This document shows, one piece after another, positions 16,934 through 25,852 of a stretch of DNA of 47,115 nucleotides. Under the pieces are notes generated by a model. The model was given only the letters and a program-made list of their open reading frames with translations. It was not told the DNA's origin and did not search any database. This DNA is from Anaerolineaceae bacterium. Its GTDB lineage: Bacteria > Chloroflexota > Anaerolineae > Anaerolineales > Anaerolineaceae. The position numbers were made by a program, and so were the translations under genes. The stretch lies in the NCBI GenBank assembly GCA_002702705.1, contig PABH01000019.1, positions 119,192 through 166,306 of the forward strand. Direction: 5' to 3'. The first letter of the stretch is position 1, and every line of letters starts with the position of its first letter.

Positions 16934-18139
16934 ATGCAAAATTTTAATCAGGTCGTAACTTCAAAAAATCATTTATTATGGATTAGTGATGCTCGAGTAG
17001 GTGAGGATATTCGATGTATTGTTCAGTTAAGTATGTCGAAGGAATTAATGAAATCTGGTTGGAAAGTCACATTGGTTTCTCCAGGAAAAAAAGGGTGGCA
17101 GGAAATTAGTGGAGTAAAGGTATATGGGATTCCACTAGTTGAAATATATCTGGTAAGAAGATTACTTTATCAGATTCAGGTTATTATGTTTTTAATTAGA
17201 CATCTTAGAACGATCGATATTGTATATTTTAACGAGTTATCAGCATTAGGATTAATGCTTTTACGAGCAGTTTTAAGAGCATTAAAAGTTAAAAAACCAC
17301 TATTTATTATGGATACCCGTACTTTGTTAATGCAAAGAGAAGACAAGATGAATTGGAAAAACCATGTAAGAGAGTTTTTCTTTATGAAAATGAATGCCTT
17401 AACAAATCGCTTTGGTGACGGCAGGACAACCATCACAGAACCAATGGTTCGCTCTTTACAAATCCCTCCTGAAAAGTTATTAAGTATTTGGCCTTCTGGC
17501 GTGGATATCGATTTGTTTACGAAAGCCGTTACTCAAAGGGTTTGGCCTAAAGACTCCGAACCCATTCATTTAATTTATATAGGTTGTATGCATTATGAAC
17601 GAAATTTAATGAATCTTTGCAAAGCAATTATGGAAGCAAACAAAATTTCCCATCGTTTTCAATTAACGTTATTGGGAGAAGGAAATGAATATGAGGAATT
17701 ACTGGCTTTTTCTGCTTTAACGAATGGAATGGTGTGTGTTATGCCATCGGTACCGCACGATCAAGTGGCGGAATGGTTAGGGAAAAACCATGTTGGGGTG
17801 TTACCATTTCCGGATGAAGAACGGTTTCGAGTCAGTAGTCCAATAAAATTATTTGAATATTTAGCTGCTGGAATGGTGGTTTTGGCAACAAAAATTGAAT
17901 GTCACACGAATGTGATCCAAGAAAACGATATGGTTGTTTGGTGTGAGACTGCGGATGTTGATGGATTAACAGCAGGCCTTGAAGACTTATGGAAATTAAG
18001 AAGTAAATTTTCTGAGATGGGCAAAAAAAACCGTGACCATTCAAAAAAATTAACCTGGCAAGCATCAGCTAAAAAGTTGTCTATAGGGTTAGAAAAGGCA
18101 CTTACTATAATTCAACTTGAGAGAAAAGGCGGAATATAG
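16934..18139 (+). CDS. Glycosyltransferase family 4-type protein
   Basis: A 401-residue GT-B enzyme. The donor domain shows IHLIYIGCMHYERNLMNLC, LTLLGEGNEYEELL, VPHDQVAEWLGKNHVGVLPF and SSPIKLFEYLAAGMVVLATK, where the Glu of KLFEYLAAG is the usual nucleotide-sugar contact. The N-terminal half is less conserved (WISDARVGEDIRCIVQLSMS). The stop codon directly abuts the ATG of the deacetylase gene, so they are translated as a unit. Confidence 0.9.
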   Translation: MQNFNQVVTSKNHLLWISDARVGEDIRCIVQLSMSKELMKSGWKVTLVSPGKKGWQEISGVKVYGIPLVEIYLVRRLLYQIQVIMFLIRHLRTIDIVYFNELSALGLMLLRAVLRALKVKKPLFIMDTRTLLMQREDKMNWKNHVREFFFMKMNALTNRFGDGRTTITEPMVRSLQIPPEKLLSIWPSGVDIDLFTKAVTQRVWPKDSEPIHLIYIGCMHYERNLMNLCKAIMEANKISHRFQLTLLGEGNEYEELLAFSALTNGMVCVMPSVPHDQVAEWLGKNHVGVLPFPDEERFRVSSPIKLFEYLAAGMVVLATKIECHTNVIQENDMVVWCETADVDGLTAGLEDLWKLRSKFSEMGKKNRDHSKKLTWQASAKKLSIGLEKALTIIQLERKGGI

Positions 18140-19123
18140 ATGAATGATACGGGACATTTCATTCTCTCTTTTGATACGGAGTTAGGTACAGGATATTTTG
18201 ATAGAGATATTCAACGGAGAAGGGCCACCTTTTCTTTGGATGGTTCAAGAGAGCGCGAAGCTATTCGCCGACTTCTCGACTTATGCGTTAAATATCAAAT
18301 TAAAGCAACATGGGCAGTTGTTGGCCATTTATTTTACGATCAATGTGAAAACTGTGATATATGTCCTATATTGGATTGGCAAAATAAATATTCAACTTTT
18401 GATGAGGTTTATCAAACCAATCATCCATTATGGTATGGAGCTGATGTCATTGATCTGCTCATTAAGTTTAAGGATACGCAAGAGATTGGGTTTCATGGTT
18501 ATGTTCATACGATTTTTAACGAAAACCAAATGAGTGAATCAGAGGCAAGCATTGAAATTAAGGAATGGTTAAGAGTAGCTAATCGGAAAGGCATTCAACC
18601 CTCCTCAATTGTTTTCCCACGAGATCGTGCTGGATACCATGAGTTATTCCAAAAAGCAGGCTTTCTCTGTTTTCGGTCTGATCCTTTTGAATCGATATGG
18701 ATCAGAAATAAGTATTTTGGAAGATATCTGAAAGTTATTGATTATTTAATTGGTTTATCAAAAATATATGTTTATGAACCAAAATATAAAAACGTACGAG
18801 GATTAATCGAGTTGTCGGCTTCTCAACATTTGTTCAATTTTAATCGTGGATTGGAGCTTAAACTTGACCAACTTAATTTGCCTCATTGGCGCAATCAAAG
18901 AATTTTCAAGGGAATTCACCGAATAGCAAAAGAGAAAAAAGTAATGCATCTTTGGGCTCACCCTTGGGAATTTCGTACAGATCAGGATTTTATAAAGATA
19001 GAAAAAATACTGCAACTTGTAAATGAGTATCAAAATAAAGGACAAATTATTTCATCCGGCATGACAGATTTTGCAACAAATTTATCACTTAACCACGAAA
19101 AAAAAGTTCATAATCATGTTTAA
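18140..19123 (+). CDS. Polysaccharide deacetylase (NodB-type)
   Basis: A 327-residue cytoplasmic-looking protein with a NodB fold. The first metal motif is SFDTELGTG (Asp12) and the second is H119-GYV-H123, giving the Asp-His-His metal site. An N-terminal segment KATWAVVGHLFYDQC follows the family pattern, and HLWAHPWEF near residues 271-279 fits the last His motif. Such enzymes remove N-acetyl groups from amino sugars. As no export signal is present, it would act on a lipid-linked or nucleotide-linked intermediate inside the cell, before flipping. This is inferred from location and the absence of a signal peptide. Confidence 0.88.
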   Translation: MNDTGHFILSFDTELGTGYFDRDIQRRRATFSLDGSREREAIRRLLDLCVKYQIKATWAVVGHLFYDQCENCDICPILDWQNKYSTFDEVYQTNHPLWYGADVIDLLIKFKDTQEIGFHGYVHTIFNENQMSESEASIEIKEWLRVANRKGIQPSSIVFPRDRAGYHELFQKAGFLCFRSDPFESIWIRNKYFGRYLKVIDYLIGLSKIYVYEPKYKNVRGLIELSASQHLFNFNRGLELKLDQLNLPHWRNQRIFKGIHRIAKEKKVMHLWAHPWEFRTDQDFIKIEKILQLVNEYQNKGQIISSGMTDFATNLSLNHEKKVHNHV

Positions 19124-20075
19124 ACAAAATCCTGCCCCCCCACGTATCCTAGCGATTACGAATATGTACCCTTCAGCGGAAGATCCTGGTGATTCTCCGT
19201 GTGTAAAAGATCAGATTGAAGAACTGCAAAAATTGGGATTGCTTGTTGATGTAAAAATTATTGACCGAAAAAGAAAACTGAATTATTTATTGGCAGCCTG
19301 GGATGTTTTTAAAGAATCCTTTGGTTTTCAAAAATATGATTTAATTCATGGTTTTTATGGCCATTGTGGATTAATTGCTTGTTGTCAATTTCGTTTACCG
19401 GTTGTAGTAACTTTTCGCGGCTCAGATATATTGACTTTTAAGGATGGTATTTTGGGTCAAATCGCTGCGAGATTTGCTAGAAAAATTATTGTGATGTCTG
19501 ACGAAATGAAAAAAAAATCTTTTCGAAGTGATGCGGTTATTTTACCATTTGGAGTGAACTTGGATGTGTTTTTTCCGACGGATTATATTGAGGCAAGGTC
19601 ATCATTAAACTTATCATCTGATTTCCGTTATATCTTGTTTCCTTATGATCCTAAGAGGAGTGTAAAACGGTTCGATTTGATACAAGATATTGTAAACAAT
19701 GTGAATAATCAAGGTTACCCAACAAAATTACTTGTTGTAAGTGACCAACCACCACATAAAGTTGCGGAGTATATGAATGCTTGTGATGTCTTGGTTTTGG
19801 TGTCGGATCATGAGGGCTCTCCAATGGCGGTGAGAGAGGCAATGGCCTGTAACCTACCAATTGTTTCAGTTGATGTTGGTGATGTAAAGGCCTTACTTGA
19901 AGGTGTCGATAATTGTTATCTTACTTCGCAAGATGTTAATGAAGTTACTATGAAAATTATTCAGAGTTTTATAAAAGGAACCCGCACAAATGGCTGGAAT
20001 AAAATTCGCCCTTATTCTAATCAAGCAGTTTCCCAATCCGTTGTTGAATTATATAAGTCTATTTGTAAATTTTAA
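19116..20075 (+). CDS. Glycosyltransferase family 4-type protein
   Basis: A 319-residue GT-B enzyme. Its donor domain contains YILFPYDPKRSVKRFDLIQD, TKLLVVSDQPPHKVAEYMNA, then CDVLVLVSDHEGSPMAVREA and MACNLPIVSVDVGDV; the E-G-S-P-x-x-x-x-E-A pattern is the family signature. The start at 19116 overlaps the deacetylase stop by 8 bases (ATGTTTAA), a coupling arrangement. The longer frame from 19071 has no family similarity in its extra residues. Confidence 0.92.
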   Translation: MFKQNPAPPRILAITNMYPSAEDPGDSPCVKDQIEELQKLGLLVDVKIIDRKRKLNYLLAAWDVFKESFGFQKYDLIHGFYGHCGLIACCQFRLPVVVTFRGSDILTFKDGILGQIAARFARKIIVMSDEMKKKSFRSDAVILPFGVNLDVFFPTDYIEARSSLNLSSDFRYILFPYDPKRSVKRFDLIQDIVNNVNNQGYPTKLLVVSDQPPHKVAEYMNACDVLVLVSDHEGSPMAVREAMACNLPIVSVDVGDVKALLEGVDNCYLTSQDVNEVTMKIIQSFIKGTRTNGWNKIRPYSNQAVSQSVVELYKSICKF

Positions 20076-20098
20076 GTTAAATATCAATTAGGACCAAA

Positions 20099-21277
20099 AT
20101 GGATACTAAACAAAGAATCGGTATGATTGTGCATCAAGACTATTATGTTGATGGCAGAGTAAGAAATTATGTAAGTCACTTGAGTCAAATTAAACAAGGT
20201 GTTGATATTTTATGTGTTCGCCGTCGGAGTGATCAAGCTCCGGTTGATGATGACTTAAACGTTCGAGTTGTAACAATTCCGATCAGTCGTTATCAGAAAC
20301 GAATGAATTATGCCGGGGAATATTTTTTAGCTTTTTGGTTGTATTTTTTTCGGATAACTGTGTTATTTTTTCAAAACAAGTACCGTGTTATTCATGTGCA
20401 CAATATGCCGGATTTTTTAATTTTCGCTGCACTGATTCCAAAATTATTTGGGACGCGTTTAATATTGGATATACACGATCCTATGCCGGAGTTTTACCAA
20501 TCAAAATTTGGTGCAAAAGAAAATAGCTTTATCGTGAAATTTATAAAAATTCAAGAAAAATTATCGATTAAGTTCGCAAATGCTGTGATCACGGCGAACG
20601 AGAATTTTAAAGAACAGTTAATCCAACGTGGTGTTCCACCCAGCAAAATTATTGTGTTACCCAATGTGCCTAATCCAAAATTATTCCAACCTAAAAAGAA
20701 ATTGGATCAGAGTGATTCGGAAAAAATTATTTTAATATATCCAGGAACGATTGCTCCCCGATATGGGTTACATGTTGTAATCCAAGCGATTGCTATATTA
20801 AAGGAAGAGGTGCCAAACTTAACCCTGCAAATTGTCGGTTCATCGAATGAATATTTAACAGAATTAGAGTGTTTGTCAGAATCCTTAGGTGTGCGAAGAA
20901 TGATTGATTTTCACCCAGCTGTACCTATTGATCAAATACCAGCATTAATGCAACAGGCAACGATTGGAATTTACCCGGCTATTCCCGATTCGCATATGGA
21001 GATTGCTACTCCAACAAAGGTGCAGGAGTTTGTAGCGGTTGGTTTACCCGTAATTGCGTCTCGTATTAAAGTGTTAACACAACAATTTAGCGATAATGCA
21101 ATACTCTATTTTCCACCAGGAGACGCCGAGCTGTTTGCGAAACAAATTAAATTGTTAATTAATAATCCATCTCTGGCGGAAAATATGGTTGTAACTGCCA
21201 GGTCGGAATGGAAAAAATTTCGAGATTGGGATTGCGAAGAAAAAAAATACCTAAAATTATTATCATCATTAAAATAA
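20099..21277 (+). CDS. Glycosyltransferase family 4-type protein
   Basis: A 392-residue GT-B enzyme. The acceptor domain has IHVHNMPDFLIFAALIPKLF and LILDIHDPMPEFY, as in FkbM-independent group-1 transferases that bind at the membrane. The donor domain has LIYPGTIAPRYGLHVVIQAI, LQIVGSSNEYLTELE and TPTKVQEFVAVGLPVIAS, with the Glu of KVQEF as the conserved contact. An AGGA element precedes the ATG. It is the fourth glycosyltransferase in the run, so the repeat unit probably has at least four or five sugars counting the primer. Confidence 0.92.
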   Translation: MDTKQRIGMIVHQDYYVDGRVRNYVSHLSQIKQGVDILCVRRRSDQAPVDDDLNVRVVTIPISRYQKRMNYAGEYFLAFWLYFFRITVLFFQNKYRVIHVHNMPDFLIFAALIPKLFGTRLILDIHDPMPEFYQSKFGAKENSFIVKFIKIQEKLSIKFANAVITANENFKEQLIQRGVPPSKIIVLPNVPNPKLFQPKKKLDQSDSEKIILIYPGTIAPRYGLHVVIQAIAILKEEVPNLTLQIVGSSNEYLTELECLSESLGVRRMIDFHPAVPIDQIPALMQQATIGIYPAIPDSHMEIATPTKVQEFVAVGLPVIASRIKVLTQQFSDNAILYFPPGDAELFAKQIKLLINNPSLAENMVVTARSEWKKFRDWDCEEKKYLKLLSSLK

Positions 21278-21302
21278 AAAAAATTGGTTGATGGGAGTGG
21301 AA

Positions 21303-21896
21303 ATGGAAAAGGGTTTTATTCATCAAACGGCAATTGTTGAAAGTGACCAAATTGGCGAAAACACGAATGTTTGGGCATATGCACATATTATGAAGGATGT
21401 GCAAATTGGGAAAAACTGTAATATTGGTGACCATTGTTTTATAGAAAACGGAGTGGTCGTCGGTAATTATGTCACAATTAAAAATGGAAATATGATTTTT
21501 GAGGGCGTAATAATTGAAGATGGGGCATTTATCGGTCCGCATGTGTTTTTCACTAATGATTTATTTCCGCGCTCCCCACGATTACCTGAAGCTAAATCTC
21601 GATATAACGACCGGAAATGGTTGCATAAAACAATTATAAAGTATGGCGCTTCTTTAGGCGCAGGTTCTGTAATTATTGCGGGAAATACAATTGGAAAATT
21701 TGCAATGGTTGGGGCAGGAGCTGTGGTGACAAAAGATATTCCGGATTATGCTCTTGTGATCGGAAATCCAGCAAGACAAATCGGATGGGTATGTCAATGT
21801 GGAGAAAAACTAAAAAGACAGGAAGCGTTGATGATTTGCCAGACTTGTTTTAAAACATATCAAAATAATGGAACAGATTTGTCTTTTTTAAAATAA
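21303..21896 (+). CDS. Left-handed beta-helix N-acetyltransferase, WbpD/WlbB-like
   Basis: A 197-residue acyltransferase built of hexapeptide repeats (VESDQIGENTNVWAYAHI, IGKNCNIGDHCFIENGVVVG and on to VGAGAVVTKDIPDYALVIGN). The order NDLFPRSPRL, then KYGASLGAGSVI, and the ending GNPARQIGWVCQCGEKL match the UDP-2-acetamido-3-amino-glucuronate acetyltransferase group (WbpD/WlbB). The C-terminal tail holds CxC and CxxC pairs that could bind zinc. The start at 21303 is supported by GGGAG 9 bases upstream; 21288 and 21291 are alternatives. The matching dehydrogenase and aminotransferase lie at 25853 and 26908. Confidence 0.9.
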   Translation: MEKGFIHQTAIVESDQIGENTNVWAYAHIMKDVQIGKNCNIGDHCFIENGVVVGNYVTIKNGNMIFEGVIIEDGAFIGPHVFFTNDLFPRSPRLPEAKSRYNDRKWLHKTIIKYGASLGAGSVIIAGNTIGKFAMVGAGAVVTKDIPDYALVIGNPARQIGWVCQCGEKLKRQEALMICQTCFKTYQNNGTDLSFLK

Positions 21897-21897
21897 A

Positions 21898-21933
21898 TAG
21901 ATCAGGTTCGTTAAATTTAACGAACCTGATCTA
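21898..21933. terminator. 36-base perfect palindrome, bidirectional terminator between convergent genes
   Basis: The 18 bases from 21898 (TAGATCAGGTTCGTTAAA) are followed at once by their exact reverse complement. The stem is flanked by A/T-rich sequence on both sides. It begins 2 bases after the acetyltransferase stop and ends 21 bases before the stop of the BcsB-like gene on the other strand, so it can terminate both transcripts. Confidence 0.8.
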
Positions 21934-21953
21934 AAAGCTTCATCTAAATGGAT

Positions 21954-24320
21954 TTATCTTCGCCGTCCGCCGCGTGTTGTTTTTGTTATGGTAAAAATGG
22001 CAAGACTAATGCCAATTAATATAATACCTGTGAGACTGTAATTGCGAATAGTTTTTAGATTTTCATTCCATGTGTCAGATTCAGTGGGTGTATATTGATC
22101 AATAACAGTAGATATCATTTCATCCACTTCTTCTACCTGGATTTCTTCAAGAGGGGTAGGGGTCTCGGACATATTTGTTATGATCATATCCAATGTATCC
22201 CGAATAGGCATTTGGGATTGGAATCCCAGAACTTTATCTTCATAAATATAAAAAAGATCACCGTTCATAACATATTGGTTGTCCGGAACAGTAATAGCAT
22301 TCAATGCCCACTGTAAACCCTCTGGTGAAGTTCCAGATACAATGGTAACACCATAATTGCTTTCATCGACATTGGGTAGAACTTCAATTAATCCAATACT
22401 AATATCATTTGGAATTCGGTAAGGGATATTCCCAATGCTTTCGACTAATTTGTCGTCTTGATCAGAGAATTTTTGAGGTAATTGATCATTATAGGAACGA
22501 ACTTGTGGGTTTGTTGATGGTTGCCCAATAATTAGTTCATTGGTTGTCAAAGATTCTTGAGGCAAATCGGGGGAAGTTGTAACCTGAAACTGCATATCCA
22601 GCGGAGAAAGCTTGCCGATAAGTGCGACGAGTTTCGTCAAATTAGTTACAGTCTCTATTGATGGGTTTTCCGGAAGTGAAATCAGCAGATTTGGTTGGTA
22701 TGCCAGGTAGTATAAGGGGTGTGATAATGGACCCAAATCTTCCATATCTGTAATTATGTTATGCGGTAAGTAAAGAAAACTTGAATCACGGATTGCTAAC
22801 CAATGAGCATTTGGACGGTATTCTGCACATTCAATTGGCGCCGTCACAATTGAATTAAGAACAAATACATTCATTGCACCAAATTTTAAATTCTCTTTTT
22901 TGATTGGAATGATAAATTGTTGATCACCAACTGCATTTTTTTCAATCGGGATGCTGCCTAACATTTTATTGTTTAAGGCAACAGAGATGGATGAATTAGT
23001 TGGGCTTAAGTTTACAGAATGCGCGTAGTTAATGACGAGTGCGGAATCTGGTCCAATTTCCCAGTTTCGGGGCACAAAAAATGGAATGAAACTTTGATGT
23101 TCTCCAATCCCGTAAAAAGTTTTTTCCCTAATGGAGAGGTCTGAAAATAGTATCTCTGCTAAATTATTTTCCGCAGTTTGGTGAAGGGGGCTTACATCCT
23201 CTTTTTCAATATGAAAATTACTTACCATGGCAGGAGTTGGATTGATTAATGAAGAATAGGCTCGTTCAATACCAAGATCAGAGTTACCAGTGACAGTCAT
23301 CAGATAAAATTGAGGGTTATATGGAGAAGGAACAAGTTGTAAAAGTCCTTCGTTTTCTTTTAATGTTTGTTCTTGATATTGAATCTCCGAAGTAGGTGAT
23401 AATGTTGTTGGGAAGATAGATTGCTCATAAATTGTGGCAAGAAAACTATTTCGGCTGGGTGAACCCACAAGGATGATACTGGATTTACTTAACAGATCGG
23501 TAGTAACTTGAGATGCTTTTATAACAGACCAATTAATATTGCTAAAACTTTTGTTTGTAATATCTTCTGATATATTCACAACAGCATTTAAATCAGTATC
23601 GTTAAATTCATCTGGAATTACAAATAACACAGTTTCTTGTATAAATGAATTATGTAACAATATTTTTGAATATTCATTTAAGGAAAAACGAATTGGCTCT
23701 GTATTAACAAAATTAAGAATAAAACTAGATGAATCATAGATCGTAAATACGCCTTGATATTCACAAAAATCATCCCAGTTGGCTTCATATTCAAATCGGA
23801 TATCAAATTCATTATTGGGATTATTCGTTTGTGGGGATAAAAGCACACTAGAAGGTATATCAATTCGAATGGTGTGTTCTTTTCCATTTAATGGGACGAA
23901 AGTATTCACAAAAGTATCATTAATGTATACTTCTACTCTTGGAAATTGATGTAGGGAAGGATCGGTTAATCCTGCTTCAACGTTCGGATCAATAAGATCG
24001 TAGTGAAGGTCTATATAACTATATCCACCTCCTGCAATCAACCACCGATCCGGAAAATCTACATATATGTCGGCAGAGGATGGATAGTGCAAGTCAATGA
24101 TCTGCGGTAACCCAATTTCTCGGAAAGAAATATTTGCCGAGTTCTGATAAGAATTAATTTCTGGGATAACGGTCGGCTCAGGAATCACATCCATTGTCTC
24201 TGGAACAGGTGTGGTTTGGGCTGAAAATGAAGCATATCCGACCTCATAAGGGATTAGTACCAATATGAAGATCAAAAAAAAGACGGAAATTAAAAGAATT
24301 TTCTTTAATTTAAGAGTCAT
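21954..24320 (-). CDS. BcsB-like (cellulose synthase subunit B family) protein
   Basis: A 788-residue exported, membrane-anchored protein. An N-terminal signal (about 6-30) is followed by a Pro/Thr-rich linker and two repeats, each a jelly-roll carbohydrate-binding domain followed by a flavodoxin-like domain, as in BcsB. Domain 1 includes YPSSADIYVDFPDRWLIAGG and PRVEVYINDTFVNTFVPL; domain 2 includes FVPRNWEIGPDSALVINYAH and IPIEKNAVGDQQF. A single C-terminal membrane helix (TGIILIGISLAIFTI) ends in a basic tail. BcsB guides the glucan emerging from BcsA through the periplasm. No BcsA-type synthase is in this window, so the partner is elsewhere or is another glycan machine. AGGTG precedes the ATG. 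Confidence 0.82.
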   Translation of the reverse strand: MTLKLKKILLISVFFLIFILVLIPYEVGYASFSAQTTPVPETMDVIPEPTVIPEINSYQNSANISFREIGLPQIIDLHYPSSADIYVDFPDRWLIAGGGYSYIDLHYDLIDPNVEAGLTDPSLHQFPRVEVYINDTFVNTFVPLNGKEHTIRIDIPSSVLLSPQTNNPNNEFDIRFEYEANWDDFCEYQGVFTIYDSSSFILNFVNTEPIRFSLNEYSKILLHNSFIQETVLFVIPDEFNDTDLNAVVNISEDITNKSFSNINWSVIKASQVTTDLLSKSSIILVGSPSRNSFLATIYEQSIFPTTLSPTSEIQYQEQTLKENEGLLQLVPSPYNPQFYLMTVTGNSDLGIERAYSSLINPTPAMVSNFHIEKEDVSPLHQTAENNLAEILFSDLSIREKTFYGIGEHQSFIPFFVPRNWEIGPDSALVINYAHSVNLSPTNSSISVALNNKMLGSIPIEKNAVGDQQFIIPIKKENLKFGAMNVFVLNSIVTAPIECAEYRPNAHWLAIRDSSFLYLPHNIITDMEDLGPLSHPLYYLAYQPNLLISLPENPSIETVTNLTKLVALIGKLSPLDMQFQVTTSPDLPQESLTTNELIIGQPSTNPQVRSYNDQLPQKFSDQDDKLVESIGNIPYRIPNDISIGLIEVLPNVDESNYGVTIVSGTSPEGLQWALNAITVPDNQYVMNGDLFYIYEDKVLGFQSQMPIRDTLDMIITNMSETPTPLEEIQVEEVDEMISTVIDQYTPTESDTWNENLKTIRNYSLTGIILIGISLAIFTITKTTRGGRRR

Positions 24321-24567
24321 ATCACACCTGTTGTTTATTTTTTGTTTTTTATCAGTTGGGAAAAAATTATTGAGAATTTCATTAAGTTATATCACAAATG
24401 TTGTTAAAAAAAAATCGGATAAGATAATGAGATTTTTCAATTTCATGAAAACGAATAAAAGATAAAAACGATCAAAATATATTACAGAATTGAAAGTTTT
24501 CACATTGTTTCTCCCTTATATGATAAACTTATTGGTAATAAAATAGTTTTGGGTTGGTTAGATTGCG

Positions 24568-25440
24568 ATGAAACGAATTGTTGATTATTTTTTGGGTTTT
24601 ATCCTATTTGAATATATTTATTTTCATGTAAATCAATTATTGATTCGTTATTCACCTAAGTTTTCATTTCACCCTGTTCTTGAACTTATTCTTTTGATTA
24701 TCTTAATTTCAACAGTATTTTTATCGCTCAGAAAGCCGATTAAATTAGAAAAGTTAATATTTCGGTGGTTATTATTCTATTTTATATTTATTGGGATATT
24801 TTCCATCTGGTCTTCTGAACCTTCTTTATTGGAATGGGGACGTTTATTTGATATTGTTATTCTGATATTTGTCATTATCGTTGCATATAAATTTTCACAA
24901 GAATTGGTAAATTATGATAACCAAATTCAAAACTTAGATCAGGATCGTTTATCACCGAATACTATAATTCCGTTAGAAAAATCAGAAGCTTTCGTACAGG
25001 CAGAGTTCATTCGAGCAAAACGGTATAACTATCCCATCACGTTAATTGCCTTACGTCCATTAAATGAATTATCTAAAACTTCAGGCTCTCACATACATTT
25101 TTTCAATCGCAGTTCCTATCATCCAGAAAATATAAATAAACGAATCGGAAAATTTTTATCAAATAAGACCAGAACCTCTGACCAGGTGATTTTTTCTAAA
25201 GAGGAAAATGTCTTTTTATTGATTTGTCCGGAATTAACACCTGAAACCGCCCAAGATTTTGTTGATCGCTTAAAATTTAGGGTTTTAAATGAAGCTAAAT
25301 CTTTTGTAGATCTAAACTATGTGTGTTTTCCTAAAGAAGGCATAATGTTTGATGCATTATATAAAAAATTATTGAGGGGAATATCTGAAAATAGAGCAAT
25401 TGGGGTCGAGGAATATTCAACCGTTGTTCATGGAAAATAA
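24568..25440 (+). CDS. Membrane protein with degenerate GGDEF-like domain
   Basis: A 290-residue protein. Four hydrophobic segments (about residues 7-27, 37-54, 66-82 and 92-108) precede a cytoplasmic domain. Residues about 138-275 follow the diguanylate cyclase plan: AFVQAEFIRAKRYNYPITLI matches the first helix and strand, and TSDQVIFSKEENVFLLICPE, followed by LTPETAQDFVDRLK, matches the active-site hairpin. The GGDEF loop itself reads SKEEN (210-214), so catalysis is not expected. It might bind nucleotide or act as a structural signalling module. It is divergent from the BcsB-like gene, with 247 bases between them, which suggests a shared regulatory or functional link. Confidence 0.7.
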   Translation: MKRIVDYFLGFILFEYIYFHVNQLLIRYSPKFSFHPVLELILLIILISTVFLSLRKPIKLEKLIFRWLLFYFIFIGIFSIWSSEPSLLEWGRLFDIVILIFVIIVAYKFSQELVNYDNQIQNLDQDRLSPNTIIPLEKSEAFVQAEFIRAKRYNYPITLIALRPLNELSKTSGSHIHFFNRSSYHPENINKRIGKFLSNKTRTSDQVIFSKEENVFLLICPELTPETAQDFVDRLKFRVLNEAKSFVDLNYVCFPKEGIMFDALYKKLLRGISENRAIGVEEYSTVVHGK

Positions 25441-25852
25441 AAATTAAATTATCAATCGATCTTTGAGATTGGATTTACTTCGTTATTATCTGTGTTGAAG
25501 GTGGGGTTTTCATAAAATATTTTTTCATTGTTGTTGATTATTAAATTCCTCATTTTGCTGAGTGAAAATATTTTTATTTTTTACAGTACTCGTATATAAT
25601 CAAATTAATACTTGAACAATTTACCCATAAAGCATAATAATTCTGTCGAAAGAACTTTTTTGTTTAATTTAATCTTTTTACCTGGAATTTTTTAGTTTAT
25701 AGCTAGCTTTTTGAGTATTGTTCAAGATTAAGTTTCTTTTGCACGTCTTAAACTTTCTCTAATTTTCATACAATTCATTTTTCCCCTCTCATTTCCGTTA
25801 TTTTGTTTTTAATCAATTCTTTCTGTTTATAAATGGAGGTTAAGTTTTTATA
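25441..25852. other. AT-rich intergenic stretch upstream of the Gfo/Idh/MocA gene
   Basis: 412 bases without a credible gene. It holds a 10-bp inverted repeat (CTTGAACAAT at 25611-25620, complement at 25717-25726). The ribosome site GGAGG near 25834 precedes the next gene. No -35/-10 pair stands out from the AT background. Confidence 0.6.

Noticed and set aside
24321-24567. Possible c-di-GMP riboswitch between the BcsB-like and GGDEF-like genes
   Set aside because: No GEMM-type paired core or tetraloop pattern could be found; the region is plain AT-rich sequence.
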